Source of the DNA: CAIWHR01 sp963708855 | GTDB lineage: Bacteria > Pseudomonadota > Gammaproteobacteria > Burkholderiales > Casimicrobiaceae | DNA: 64,000 nucleotides | Assembly (NCBI GenBank): GCA_963708855.1 | Contig: CAVPUM010000012.1 | Location: forward strand, 42,620 to 106,619 | Reading direction: 5' to 3' | Shown: one piece after another, positions 1 through 10,775 of the stretch | Position numbering within the stretch: the first letter of the stretch is position 1 | Layout: every line of letters begins with the position of its first letter | The notes under the pieces: generated by a model | Databases searched by the model: none | What the model was told of the DNA's origin: nothing | The model's input: the letters and a program-made list of their open reading frames with translations, nothing else | Position numbers and translations under genes: made by a program

Positions 1-861
1 AGTTGCAGCGCCACGACCGGCAGCAGGACAGCCCTCGCCAACTACCAGGATATGTGGTGGAACCCGGCGGAGTCCGGGTGGGGCGTCAATATCGTCCATC
101 AGAACGGCACCCTCTTCGCCACGCTCATGACCTATGACCTTGCCGGAGATGGCCTTTGGCTGGTGATGTCGGCGGGAATCCGGCAGTCCGACGGCTCGTA
201 TCTGGGAGACCTCTACCAGATCCGAGGCCCGGCCTTCAACGCCCAGCCCTTCACTCCCATCACGACCGCGAACATGACCAAGGTCGGCACGATGCGCTTT
301 GCCTTCGCCGACGGCGTCACGGGCAGCCTCGCGTACATGGTCGATGGCATTCCGGTATCGAAGTCGATCACGCGGCAGGTGTTCGCGAGCCCCGTTCCCG
401 CCTGCACGTCGCCCGTTCAGCCGCCGGCGACCCCGACGGCGGATGGACCGACGCTCTACGCAAACCACTGCGCGGCCTGCCACCGGGCACTCGCGAGCTC
501 GTCCAAAGGCGGGACATCGCTGGCCCGGACGCAGAGCGCCATTGCCGGCAATGTCGGCGGCATGGGCTACCTGTCGACCCTGTCGACCACGCAGCTGCAG
601 GCTATCGTGTCGGCACTGGCGTCGGTGGCGCCGGCACCCTCGCCGACGTGCGGCAGCTGCCATGGACTTCCCCCGAAGACGGGCGAGCATGGAGAACACA
701 AATCGCGCTCGTGCAGCACCTGCCACGGTGCGGGCTACAGCTCGACGACGGTGAACCCCGGCACCCACGACAACGGAATCAAGGAACTGCTCGCGAGCAT
801 CGGCTGGAACGCGACGAGTCGCAGCTGCGCCAATTCCTGCCACGGCAAGGAGTCCTGGTAG
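1..861 (+). CDS. Secreted multihaem c-type cytochrome with N-terminal beta-rich domain (5' end missing)
   Basis: The reading frame is open to the left edge of the window, so the N-terminus and signal peptide are outside; 286 residues are visible. The first ~135 residues carry a motif (YQDMWWNPAESGWGVN, then LFATLMTYD) that recurs in exported proteins of betaproteobacteria and has no assigned function that I know. After a Pro/Thr linker comes a cytochrome-c-like segment with CAACH, then CGSCH and CSTCH, and finally CANSCH, an unusual CX3CH spacing. Three standard haem-binding motifs plus one variant imply a periplasmic or outer-surface electron carrier. The physiological partner is unknown, since no neighbour in the window is obviously linked. 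The gene ends with TAG. Confidence 0.8.
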   Translation, partial: SCSATTGSRTALANYQDMWWNPAESGWGVNIVHQNGTLFATLMTYDLAGDGLWLVMSAGIRQSDGSYLGDLYQIRGPAFNAQPFTPITTANMTKVGTMRFAFADGVTGSLAYMVDGIPVSKSITRQVFASPVPACTSPVQPPATPTADGPTLYANHCAACHRALASSSKGGTSLARTQSAIAGNVGGMGYLSTLSTTQLQAIVSALASVAPAPSPTCGSCHGLPPKTGEHGEHKSRSCSTCHGAGYSSTTVNPGTHDNGIKELLASIGWNATSRSCANSCHGKESW

Positions 862-931
862 CTCCCTGGTGTGCGGGGCCGTGCAAGGCGCGCGCGCCCG
901 GCGTCCGCCCTGCGGCGCATGGGTGGGCGCA

Positions 932-1142
932 CGCGTGATTCCATGACGTATTCGAGGAACTGGATCGGGTCAGGATCGGCAATCCGGAAATGCCTTGTCT
1001 CGTAATCGGCGATAAGCAGCGTCAGCACATCAAGCGCGTCAGCCTCGGTGCTCCCCGCGGCAGCGTGCCAAAGTTGCTCGGCACGCCTTAGCGCGGCCTG
1101 GTAGTCGCGCTTGGTCTTGATTGGCTTCAGGTCCATCGCCAC
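932..1142 (-). pseudogene. Truncated HigA-type antitoxin remnant
   Basis: The frame begins GTG GCG ATG and encodes MDLKPIKTKRDYQAALRRAEQLW, then a segment ending DPIQFLEYVMESR. This resembles the N-terminal region of HigA-like antitoxins (XRE family). The C-terminal helix-turn-helix is absent: after about residue 70 the sequence turns into low-complexity Arg/Ala text that runs on antisense to the cytochrome gene. It is therefore a deletion remnant, unlikely to bind DNA. It directly follows a scrap of the matching toxin gene, in the usual higB-higA order. Confidence 0.75.
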
Positions 1143-1209
1143 ACCCTTGTCGCGTCAATCCGGTCATATTCGGCGTGTGTGCCGACGAATCGGATGAAGA
1201 TGATCGCAT
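1127..1209 (-). pseudogene. C-terminal scrap of HigB-type toxin
   Basis: Translation of the minus strand gives IIFIRFVGTHAEYDRIDA followed by a TGA overlapping the start of the antitoxin remnant. This is the conserved C-terminal end of HigB-family mRNA interferases. Only about 27 codons survive, because the sequence to the right is already the 3' end of the patatin-like gene. The overlap of toxin stop and antitoxin start matches higBA operons. It cannot encode a working toxin. Confidence 0.75.
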
Positions 1210-2672
1210 CAATGGGCAACGACCTCGGCAGCGCTGACGGACGAATCGGCGATGACTCTCGCGCCGACGTCCCGCAGCAGGCGCTTGAATTCGGGCGAAT
1301 CCCGGATGATCGTCCCCGCCGCCTTGCGCAGCCGGTCGACCGCCTCGGGCGGCAGCACGAACGACGTGGGCTGCTGGTTGAGGTACGCGAATTCCGCCTT
1401 GTCCTTCAAGGCCGAAAACGACACGTCGATCGCGTAGATCTCGGCCTGCGGGACGCGCAGCGCGGCGGCGACCGCGGGGTCCTTGTTCGCGGCATAGGCG
1501 GGCGAGTCGCGCACCCGGCGCATCGTTTGCCACTGTGCCGCGGTGTCCTTGAGGAGCTCGACGGCCTCGTAGGAGAACGCGTCGATCGGCGTCCCGGCTG
1601 CCTTGAGCAGGATGTCCACGGTTCCCGGCGGCGCTTCCGACTCGTCCCAGTTGGTCGCCGGCGACGACACCGAATTGACGATGAAGACGATGATCCTGCG
1701 CGCGCTGTCGAACGGCGACGGCACGCCGGCTTCGTGCAGCGCCTCGAGGACTTCCAGCGCATCGAGCACGGCGCGCATGCCGACGTTGTCCGAGACGCCG
1801 CCGTCGACGAGATGGAGGTAGGGCCGATGGACGCCGTCGCCGAAGGCCTGCTCGGCCTTGAGCGAGCGTATCGCCCGCGCGGCGGGACGCGGCGGGTTGT
1901 CGGTGTCGAGGAACGGCTTCAGGAATGCCGGCGTGACCGCGTTGCAGGTGCCGCCGTAGTTGTTGAGCGTCACCGGCGAGAGCACGACGGGCACCGCCGA
2001 GGACGCCGCCGCGGCGCGCGACAGGTGGACGGCGTTGAGGTCCGAGCAGATCACGTCGAAGATGCGCTGGTTGAAGACGAAGCGCGACCCGGTCGAGATG
2101 TCGGTGGCCGACGCCATGATGAACGGGCCCTTGCCGCGGTTGAGATCGCCGAAGGTCGCGTTGTCGAACAGGATCTCGTCGTAGAGCTCGGCCGCGAGCT
2201 CGGAGCGGCCCCAGGCCGTTCCGCTGAGCTTGCCCCAGTTGGCCGGGCTGAACGTGCGGGAGACGATCTCGCCCTGCACGTCGCGCTTCAGGAAGCGCTG
2301 CTCGTATTCGGCGAACAGCTTGTCGCCGTAGAGACCGTAGGCCAGCGCCGTGAAGCTCCCACCGGACACGCCGGTGATCACGTCAACCGCGTCGAGCAAC
2401 CGAGCCTTGTTGCCCTTCGGCCCGACGACCTCGGTGTCGCGCAGGAACTCGAGGACGCCGTACGAAAAGGCGGCGGCGCGCGTGCCGCCGCCCGAGAACG
2501 CGAGGACGACCAGGTTCTCCTTTTCCTTGTCCCTCGGGCGAGTCTCGAAGCGGTATCCGCTCCTCACGTCGGCCTGCGTGATTGGCGGGTTGACCGGGCG
2601 GGGGGCGGTGGCACAGCCGCCGAGCACCATTAGCGCAACGACGAAAAACCAAGATGGGAACCGTGGACTCAT
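1209..2672 (-). CDS. Patatin-like phospholipase, lipoprotein
   Basis: A 487-residue predicted lipid acyl hydrolase. It begins with a lipoprotein signal (hydrophobic stretch then LGGC, Cys about residue 21), so it is probably anchored to a membrane. The patatin signatures are clear: an oxyanion Gly motif GGGTRAAA near residue 63, the nucleophile elbow GVSGGS near residue 100, and the DGG of the Ser-Asp dyad (VDGGVSDN) near residue 290. The start MSPRFPSW is preferred over an ATG 12 codons upstream because it puts the signal peptide at the N-terminus. The substrate is unknown. The gene abuts the higB remnant. Confidence 0.88.
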   Translation of the reverse strand: MSPRFPSWFFVVALMVLGGCATAPRPVNPPITQADVRSGYRFETRPRDKEKENLVVLAFSGGGTRAAAFSYGVLEFLRDTEVVGPKGNKARLLDAVDVITGVSGGSFTALAYGLYGDKLFAEYEQRFLKRDVQGEIVSRTFSPANWGKLSGTAWGRSELAAELYDEILFDNATFGDLNRGKGPFIMASATDISTGSRFVFNQRIFDVICSDLNAVHLSRAAAASSAVPVVLSPVTLNNYGGTCNAVTPAFLKPFLDTDNPPRPAARAIRSLKAEQAFGDGVHRPYLHLVDGGVSDNVGMRAVLDALEVLEALHEAGVPSPFDSARRIIVFIVNSVSSPATNWDESEAPPGTVDILLKAAGTPIDAFSYEAVELLKDTAAQWQTMRRVRDSPAYAANKDPAVAAALRVPQAEIYAIDVSFSALKDKAEFAYLNQQPTSFVLPPEAVDRLRKAAGTIIRDSPEFKRLLRDVGARVIADSSVSAAEVVAH

Positions 2673-2710
2673 GCGTGCCTCGACGAAGGGATTGAAAGTC
2701 TTGAACATGC

Positions 2711-3058
2711 GAGTCTACTTCAACTCGCCCGCGGGTCTCCGATGCGGCGGTCGCGGTACTGCGCCGTCAACTCGGCGCGCATGCGCAATGGGTCTTCCCG
2801 TACCGGGGCTGCGCCATCAAGCAGCCGACGCAAGTTGCGTGGCTCGCAGCAGTGAAGGCGGCGGGCCTCGGCGACTTCCATTGGCACGATTTACGTCACA
2901 CGTGGGCGAGCTGGCACGTGCAGAACGGCACTCCCCTCGCGGTGCTGCAGGAGCTCGGTGGTTGGCGTGATTTGAAGATGGTGCTGCGTTACGCGCATCT
3001 CGCGCCGGGACATCTTGCACCGTACGCGGGCAACAGCGGCCTCGCCAAACCACAAGAT
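2711..3058 (+). pseudogene. Tyrosine recombinase/phage integrase, C-terminal remnant
   Basis: The frame reads ...SDAAVAVLRRQLGAHAQWVF, then FHWHDLRHTWASWHV, LQELGGWRDLKMVLRYAHL. This is the catalytic C-terminal half of a site-specific tyrosine recombinase: the HxLRH box, the LGW/H region and the nucleophile Tyr in RYAHL are present. The N-terminal arm and core-binding domains and any good start codon are missing. An open frame continues through the tRNA-His region to 3334, but that extension is not integrase. It lies less than 100 bp from tRNA-His, a common insertion target, so it is probably the relic of an integrated element. Confidence 0.8.
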
Positions 3059-3141
3059 GTAGAAATCGACCGGGCACAAAACCGGACACACGACGTACGG
3101 ATTGCGGATGATGAAGAGGACGAAATTCTCTTGCCGATGAA

Positions 3142-3218
3142 TGGGGTGGCTGATGGGATTCGAACCCACGACAACCGGAATCACAATCCGGGACTCTACC
3201 AGCTGAGCTACAGCCACC
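3142..3218 (-). tRNA. tRNA-His (GTG)
   Basis: The reverse strand folds as a tRNA: acceptor GTGGCTG paired with CAGCCAC, anticodon GTG in the loop around 3183, T-loop GGTTCGAATCC and an encoded CCA. An extra G at the 5' side (3218) fits the G-1 of tRNA-His. It sits next to an integrase remnant. Confidence 0.95.
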
Positions 3219-3292
3219 GTCGATCTACTGCGCGCCGACCACGCGTCGCGATCCCGAATCCTTCGCCGCACGATCGTCGCCGACAACAAGAC

Positions 3293-3369
3293 TGGCACGC
3301 CCGACAGGACTCGAACCTGTTACCACCGGCTTAGAAGGCCGGTGCTCTATCCAAATGAGCTACGGGCGC
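3293..3369 (-). tRNA. tRNA-Arg (TCT)
   Basis: The minus strand gives a standard cloverleaf: acceptor GCGCCCG/CGGGCGT, anticodon TCT (loop CTTCTAA), T-loop GGTTCGAGTCC and encoded CCA. It lies 75 bp from tRNA-His in the same orientation, probably co-transcribed. Confidence 0.95.
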
Positions 3370-3631
3370 TCTGTCGGACCAGGACGACGCATCGGTCGGG
3401 CAAGCGCTGCGGCGGTCGCACTGCGCTCCCGGCCGGGACGGGGAAGACCCCGCTTTCCGGCACAAGGCAACCGCCGCCCGCTGAAAGTGGAATGTTAACA
3501 CCTTGACGCGCCGCCGAGAACATGGGTCCGCGCCCCCTCCCGGGCGACCGGGGCCGGAAGCGCCACGTGGCACTTGCAAGGCGCGGCGCGCGGCCGCATC
3601 TGGGTATCACTTTCACCCCCACGACCGACCC

Positions 3632-4492
3632 ATGACTGCCATCACCGTCACCCGCGCCAACTTCGACGAAGTGGTGCTCCGCGCCTCCGCGACGCGCCCC
3701 GTCCTCGTGGACTTCTGGGCGCCGTGGTGCGCGCCGTGCCGCGCGCTCGCGCCGATCCTCGACCGCCTTGCCGGGGAGCTCGCCGGCCGCTTCACGCTGG
3801 CGAAGCTCGACACCGACAGCGAGCCGGAGCTCGCCGCACGGTATGGCGTGCGCGGCATCCCCAACTGCAAGCTGTTCGTGGACGGCAAGGTCGCCGACGA
3901 GTTCACCGGCGCGCTGCCGGAGGGCTCGCTGCGGGAGTTCCTCGCCCGCGCGCTGCCGTCCCGAGCGGCACCACTCGTTGCCGAAGCGCAGGCACTGCTC
4001 GCGGCGCAGGATCCCGCGGCCGCCCTCGCCCGACTCGACGAGGCGCTCGCGCTCGATCCGGAGGACGAGGACGCTCTGCTCACCCGTGCCGAGACGCTGT
4101 TCGCGCTGGACCGGGCGGACGACGCAAGCACCGTCATCGCGACGCTCGAGCCGCCCGCGCGTGCGCGACCGGTGCGCGACGAGCGGCGGCTCGGCGCGCT
4201 CAAAGCCCGAGCCCAGCTCGTTGACGATACGGGCGCCGATCTCGCCACGCTGGCGCGGCGAGCCGCCGCGACGCCGGTGGACTGCGCGGCAAAGCACGCT
4301 TATGCGCTTGCACTGGCGGCGGCGGGCGACTACGAGCGCGCGCTGGCGGAGCTCCTCGCCGTCGTGCAGACGGACCGGACGTTCGGCGACGACGTCGGCC
4401 GGCGGACCATGCTGACGGTCTTCGAGGCAATGCCCGGCGACAGCGACATCGCCCGCCGCTACCGGCGCGAGCTGTCCGCCGCCATCCATTAG
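3632..4492 (+). CDS. cnoX: CnoX/YbbN-like thioredoxin-TPR co-chaperone
   Basis: 286 residues, close to E. coli YbbN/CnoX (284). Residues 1-105 are a thioredoxin fold with active site WAPWCAPC; the rest is alpha-helical TPR-like sequence (AQALLAAQDPAAALARLDEA). The family protects chaperone clients from oxidation and hands them to GroEL or DnaK. E. coli CnoX lacks a working CXXC, but here both cysteines are kept, so the protein is probably also an active thiol-disulfide oxidoreductase. The ATG at 3632 starts the thioredoxin domain (MTAITVTRANFD); longer upstream reading is low-complexity and rejected. It stands alone between tRNA genes. Confidence 0.85.
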   Translation: MTAITVTRANFDEVVLRASATRPVLVDFWAPWCAPCRALAPILDRLAGELAGRFTLAKLDTDSEPELAARYGVRGIPNCKLFVDGKVADEFTGALPEGSLREFLARALPSRAAPLVAEAQALLAAQDPAAALARLDEALALDPEDEDALLTRAETLFALDRADDASTVIATLEPPARARPVRDERRLGALKARAQLVDDTGADLATLARRAAATPVDCAAKHAYALALAAAGDYERALAELLAVVQTDRTFGDDVGRRTMLTVFEAMPGDSDIARRYRRELSAAIH

Positions 4493-4636
4493 CCAGGGGG
4501 CGCACGACCCACCAGGGAGCGGTCGTGCCTGTTGCCGCCGATGGCATCCAAGCATTCCCGGAGCGCCGACGGACCGGCATTGCCGGCATCACGAACGGAA
4601 TCACGCATGGCGCGTGAGCGGTTCACCGCGGGACTC

Positions 4637-4713
<77 letters not shown>

Positions 4714-4779
4714 CCGGCGCCGATTATGCCATCCGGCGGGATTCCTCGCAGGAGCGGCGGGCCCCGCGGCGCGACGCGA

Positions 4780-4997
4780 TCAGCGCGCATTGGCCCCGAA
4801 TCCGGCAGCCTCGATTGCCGCGACGATGGCAGCGGGCCCCGTGGCCACGCCGTCGTACTCGACGGATGCGGCGTTCCTCTCGAGCGATACCTCGACCGTC
4901 CGCACTCCGGGCAGCTGCGAAACGGCGCGCGTCACGCTCTTGACGCAACCTCCGCAATGCATGCCGGTGACGGCGAATTCGTGCTTGACGACGGTGC

Positions 4998-5001
<4 letters not shown>
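4780..5001 (-). CDS. copZ: CopZ-like copper chaperone (HMA domain)
   Basis: A 73-residue single heavy-metal-associated domain with the Cu(I)-binding motif GMHCGGC at residues 13-19 and the typical VEVSLERNAASVEYD strand. It would carry cuprous ions in the cytoplasm and pass them to the adjacent exporter. Its ATG overlaps the TGA of copA by 4 bp (ATGA at 4998-5001), so the two are translationally coupled, copA first. Confidence 0.9.
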
Positions 5002-7247
<2,246 letters not shown>

Positions 7248-7346
7248 ATTCGGCAAATGGACTCGATTATCACGGTTTGCAAGACCCGGCACCCTGCGCC
7301 CGATCAACGGTGAGCGGGCGGGGCACTTGTGCCCTCGGCCCTGCCT

Positions 7347-8360
7347 TCAGCCGCGCCGCGCGAAGAACCGGTCGACGCAGGCGATCGCAGCGTCCACGTC
7401 CGCCCGGGCGACATCGAGATGCGTGCACCAGCGCTGCCGCGTCACGCCAAGGGTCCCCACGCCGTCCGCCGCGAGATGGGCGGCGAACTCCGCGGCGATG
7501 GCTTCCGGCACGCCAACGAAGACCATGTTCGTCTGCGCGGGGGAAACCGCAAGCTCCGCGTGCCTGGCGAGCCCCGATGCGAGGCGTGCCGCGTTCTCGT
7601 GGTCCTCCGCGAGCCGCGCAATGTTGTGTGCGATGGCATAGCGGCCGGCCGCGGCGATGATTCCCGCCTGGCGCATGCCGCCACCCAGCATCTTGCGCCA
7701 GCGGCGGCCTTCGGTGATGAAATCGCGGCCCCCGCAGAGTACCGATCCGACCGGCGCGCCGAGACCTTTCGACAGGCACACCGAGACGGAGTCGAAGTCC
7801 TGGGCAATCACCTTTGGCGCCACCCCCTGCTTCACCGAGGCGTTCCACAGCCGCGCGCCGTCGAGGTGCATGGCAAGCCCGTGGGCGGCGGCAATCTCCC
7901 GTACGGCTCCCGGGTAGCCCGCAGGCAGCACGCGGCCCCCGATCGTGTTCTCGAGCGCGACCAGGCGGGTCCGCGCGAAGTGGGTATCGTGCGGCTTGAT
8001 CGCAGCCTCGATGTCCGGGAGCGGGATCGTGCCGTCGGCCGCGTTGTTCAGAGGCTGGGGCTGCACGCTGCCCAGCACCGCCGCGCCCCCGGCCTCGTAA
8101 CGGTAGGTGTGCGCCTCCTGGCCGACGATGTACTCGTCGCCGCGAGCGCAGTGCGTCATGACGCCCACCAAGTTCGACTGCGTCCCCGACGGCACGAACA
8201 CCGCAGCTTCGAAGCCGAGCAGCTCGGCGACCTCGGCTTCGAGCGCGATGACGGTCGGATCGTCGCCCAGCACGTCGTCGCCGACGGGCGCTCCCGCCAT
8301 CGCCGCGCGCATCGCCGGCGAGGGGCGGGTCACGGTGTCGCTTCGAAAATCGGTCGCCAT
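7347..8360 (-). CDS. ltaE: Low-specificity L-threonine aldolase
   Basis: 337 residues of fold-type I PLP enzyme. The N-terminus (FRSDTVTRPSPAMRAAM) and the PLP lysine in SVCLSKGLGAPVG are diagnostic for threonine aldolases, which cleave L-threonine or L-allo-threonine to glycine and acetaldehyde in the cytosol. The length matches E. coli LtaE (333). It lies between lysS and copA in the same direction, with a ~100 bp gap to copA and 60 bp to lysS. Confidence 0.92.
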   Translation of the reverse strand: MATDFRSDTVTRPSPAMRAAMAGAPVGDDVLGDDPTVIALEAEVAELLGFEAAVFVPSGTQSNLVGVMTHCARGDEYIVGQEAHTYRYEAGGAAVLGSVQPQPLNNAADGTIPLPDIEAAIKPHDTHFARTRLVALENTIGGRVLPAGYPGAVREIAAAHGLAMHLDGARLWNASVKQGVAPKVIAQDFDSVSVCLSKGLGAPVGSVLCGGRDFITEGRRWRKMLGGGMRQAGIIAAAGRYAIAHNIARLAEDHENAARLASGLARHAELAVSPAQTNMVFVGVPEAIAAEFAAHLAADGVGTLGVTRQRWCTHLDVARADVDAAIACVDRFFARRG

Positions 8361-8420
8361 CGGTCCTCCTCGCGTGTTGCCTTTGCCCCGTGCCGCGAGC
8401 GCGGGGGGGCCTTTCGCCTT

Positions 8421-9932
8421 TCAGCCCTCGCGCTTCAACTGCGGGAACAGGATCACGTCGCGTATCGACGGCGCATCGGTCAGCAGCATCACCAGCCGGT
8501 CGATGCCGATGCCCTCGCCCGCCGTCGGCGGCAAGCCGTACTCCATCGCCCGGATGTAGTCGGCATCGTAGTACATCGCTTCCTCGTCGCCTGCCTCGCG
8601 CGCCTCGACCTGGCCCCGGAAACGCGCTGCCTGGTCCTCGGGATCGTTCAGCTCCGAGAAGCCGTTTGCGAGCTCGCGGCCGGTGATGAAGAGCTCGAAG
8701 CGGTCGGTCACTGCCGGGTTGGCGTCGTTCGCCCGCGCCAGCGGCGAGACGTCGGTCGGGTGGGCGACGATGAAGGTCGGCTGCACGAGCTTGTCCTCGG
8801 TGGTCGCCTCGAACAGCTTCAACTGGAGCAGGCCGATGCCGTCGGTGGCGAACACCTCGACATCGAGCGGCGCCAGCGCGGCCTTAAGGTCTTCGGGCCG
8901 CGCTAGCTCCGCCAGCGGATACTGCGGGTGATACTTGTGGATGGCCTCGGCCATCGTGAGCCGGTCGAACGGCTTCCCGAGGTCGATCACGACGTCCTGG
9001 TAGGTCACCGTCGTCGTACCGACGACCTTCCGCGCCACCTCCCGGAAGAGCGCCTCCGTCAGATCCATCAGGTACCGGTAGTCCTGGTAGGCCTCGTAGA
9101 ACTCGAGCATCGTGAACTCCGGGTTGTGCCGGGTCGAGATGCCCTCGTTGCGGAAGTTGCGGTTGATCTCGAACACCTTCTCCATGCCGCCGACGACGAG
9201 CTTCTTGAGATAGAGCTCCGGCGCGATGCGCAGGAACAGTTCCATGTCGAGCGCGTTGTGGTGGGTCGCGAACGGCCTCGCTGCGGCGCCGCCGGGAATC
9301 GAGTGCATCATCGGCGTCTCGACTTCGAGATAGCCGCGGGCCACGAAGAACTCGCGGACCGCCTGCACGATCTGCGAGCGTCGCCGGAAGACTTCGCGCG
9401 ACGCCGGATTGGTGATCAGGTCGACGTAGCGCTGCCGGTAGCGCTGCTCCTGGTCGGACAGCCCATGGAACTTCTCGGGCAGCGGCCGCAGCGCCTTCGC
9501 CAGCAGGCGGATCGACGTCGCCTTGAGCGAAAGCTCGCCGGTCCGGGTCTTGAACACGTGGCCGGTGGCGCCGACGAGGTCGCCGAGATCCCAGTGCTTG
9601 AACGCGTCGTGCGCGTTGGCGCCGACGGCGTCCGCCGTGACGTAGAGCTGGATCCGCCCGGACATGTCCTGCAGCGTAGCGAAGCTCGCCTTGCCCATCA
9701 CGCGCTTCAGCATCATCCGGCCGGCGACTGCGACCTTGATTCCCAGTGGCTCGAGCTCCTCGTTCGTCTTAGTGTCGTATTGCGCGTGCAGGTCGGCGGC
9801 GAGCGCATCCCGGCGAAAGTCGTTCGGGAACGCGTTGCCCTGGTCGCGCAACGCCGCAAGCTTCGCCCGGCGCTCGCCGATGATCTGGTTCTCGTCGGCG
9901 GGGGCAGTGGGGGCTTGCTCGGTGCGGTTCAT
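8421..9932 (-). CDS. lysS: Lysyl-tRNA synthetase, class II
   Basis: 503 residues, the usual length. An N-terminal OB-fold anticodon-binding domain (VAVAGRMMLKRVMGK) precedes the class II catalytic core: motif 2 FRNEGISTRHNPEFTM and motif 3 GEGIGIDRLVM. It charges tRNA-Lys in the cytosol. The start ATG at 9932 (MNRTEQAPTAPADENQ) is chosen because the frame upstream overlaps the HAD gene in another phase. It follows the HAD phosphatase by ~23 bp. The prfB-lysS pairing is an old proteobacterial arrangement, interrupted here by the HAD gene. Confidence 0.97.
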   Translation of the reverse strand: MNRTEQAPTAPADENQIIGERRAKLAALRDQGNAFPNDFRRDALAADLHAQYDTKTNEELEPLGIKVAVAGRMMLKRVMGKASFATLQDMSGRIQLYVTADAVGANAHDAFKHWDLGDLVGATGHVFKTRTGELSLKATSIRLLAKALRPLPEKFHGLSDQEQRYRQRYVDLITNPASREVFRRRSQIVQAVREFFVARGYLEVETPMMHSIPGGAAARPFATHHNALDMELFLRIAPELYLKKLVVGGMEKVFEINRNFRNEGISTRHNPEFTMLEFYEAYQDYRYLMDLTEALFREVARKVVGTTTVTYQDVVIDLGKPFDRLTMAEAIHKYHPQYPLAELARPEDLKAALAPLDVEVFATDGIGLLQLKLFEATTEDKLVQPTFIVAHPTDVSPLARANDANPAVTDRFELFITGRELANGFSELNDPEDQAARFRGQVEAREAGDEEAMYYDADYIRAMEYGLPPTAGEGIGIDRLVMLLTDAPSIRDVILFPQLKREG

Positions 9933-9955
9933 GACGGGTGGCTCCCAGGTGGTGA

Positions 9956-10615
9956 TCAGGTCGACAGGCACGCCGCGAGTTCCCGCGGATCGAGGGTCGT
10001 GAAATCCTGTGCGCGCGCGATGACGTGCGCGGGCGCGCCCAGTTCGGCGGCGGGCACGGTCGAAGCGATCGCCACGGCACGCATGCCGGCACGGCGCGCC
10101 GCTTCGATGCCCAACGGCGCGTCCTCGAACACCAGGCACTCGCCCGGCTCGGCGCCGATGCGGGCCGCGGCGAGCAGGAAGAGGTCGGGTTCCGGCTTGC
10201 CCCGGGCGACGTCGTGCGCGCCGACGGCCGCGTCGAAGAAATCGCGCATCGCCAGCCCGCCCAGCGCGAACGCGATGTTGTCGGGGTCGCCGGCCGTCGC
10301 GCAAGCGAGCCGCACGCCTGCCGCCTTCGCGGCGCGCGCGAACGCCTTGAAACCCGCGATCTCGCGGAATTGCGGCGCGAAGAGCTCGCGATAGATCGAC
10401 TCCTTCTCGCGCACGAACGAGTGGGCGTCGGCGTCGGACAACGGGCCGAAGAGCTCGCGCATCACCTCGACACCGGTGCGCCCGGCCGTGCGCCGGAAAA
10501 AATCCGCACCGACCGTCGGCACGCCGCGGCGCGTCAGGAACTCGTCCCAGGAGCGCTCGTGGAAACGCATCGAGTCGATGATCGTCCCGTCGATGTCGAA
10601 GATGAAGGCCGCCAC
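9956..10615 (-). CDS. HAD-family phosphatase/phosphoglucomutase-like hydrolase
   Basis: 219 residues. HAD motif I FDIDGTIIDS with nucleophile Asp8, motif II CATAG, a motif III Lys (KPEPD) and motif IV FEDAPLGIEAA are in order; the helical cap between motifs I and II is of the beta-phosphoglucomutase type (C1 cap). The substrate is not evident, probably a small phosphorylated metabolite. The start is GTG at 10615 (GTG GCG GCC TTC), because the catalytic strand begins three residues later. It is inserted between prfB and lysS, and its 5' side touches a tandem pair of intergenic repeats. Confidence 0.88.
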   Translation of the reverse strand: MAAFIFDIDGTIIDSMRFHERSWDEFLTRRGVPTVGADFFRRTAGRTGVEVMRELFGPLSDADAHSFVREKESIYRELFAPQFREIAGFKAFARAAKAAGVRLACATAGDPDNIAFALGGLAMRDFFDAAVGAHDVARGKPEPDLFLLAAARIGAEPGECLVFEDAPLGIEAARRAGMRAVAIASTVPAAELGAPAHVIARAQDFTTLDPRELAACLST

Positions 10616-10621
10616 TTCAGG

Positions 10622-10773
10622 GCCCGCCCGGCCGTCCGAAGGGCCCTGTGCGCCCCCGCGGGGGGCAGCGAACGAAGTGAGCGTGGGGGCCGTTCATCCG
10701 CCCGCCCGGCCGCCCGAAGGGCCCTGTGCGCCCCCGCGGGGGGCAGCGAACAAAGTGAGCGTGGGGGCGGTCC
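10622..10773 (-). repeat. Tandem pair of a ~74-bp dispersed intergenic repeat (family A)
   Basis: Two near-identical copies, 10622-10695 and 10700-10773, period 78 bp, differing at only a few bases. Each carries a GC-rich palindrome (GCCCCCGCGGGGGGC) followed by a GAAC(G/A)AAGTGAGCGTGGGGG tail. The tail lies against the stop codon of prfB on the coding strand. Shorter relatives occur at 39861, 43742 and 55661, each at the 3' end of a leftward gene. Confidence 0.85.
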
Positions 10774-10775
10774 AC

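Noticed and set aside
1179..2633. Rightward open frame of 484 codons antisense to the patatin-like gene
   Set aside because: No recognisable motif and biased Arg/Val/Asp composition, while the opposite strand carries clear patatin catalytic motifs.
2852..3334. A 160-codon integrase-like ORF with a C-terminal DGIRTHDNRN tail
   Set aside because: Only the first ~65 codons are integrase. The tail is a translation of the antisense strand of tRNA-His and tRNA-Arg, a well-known annotation artefact.
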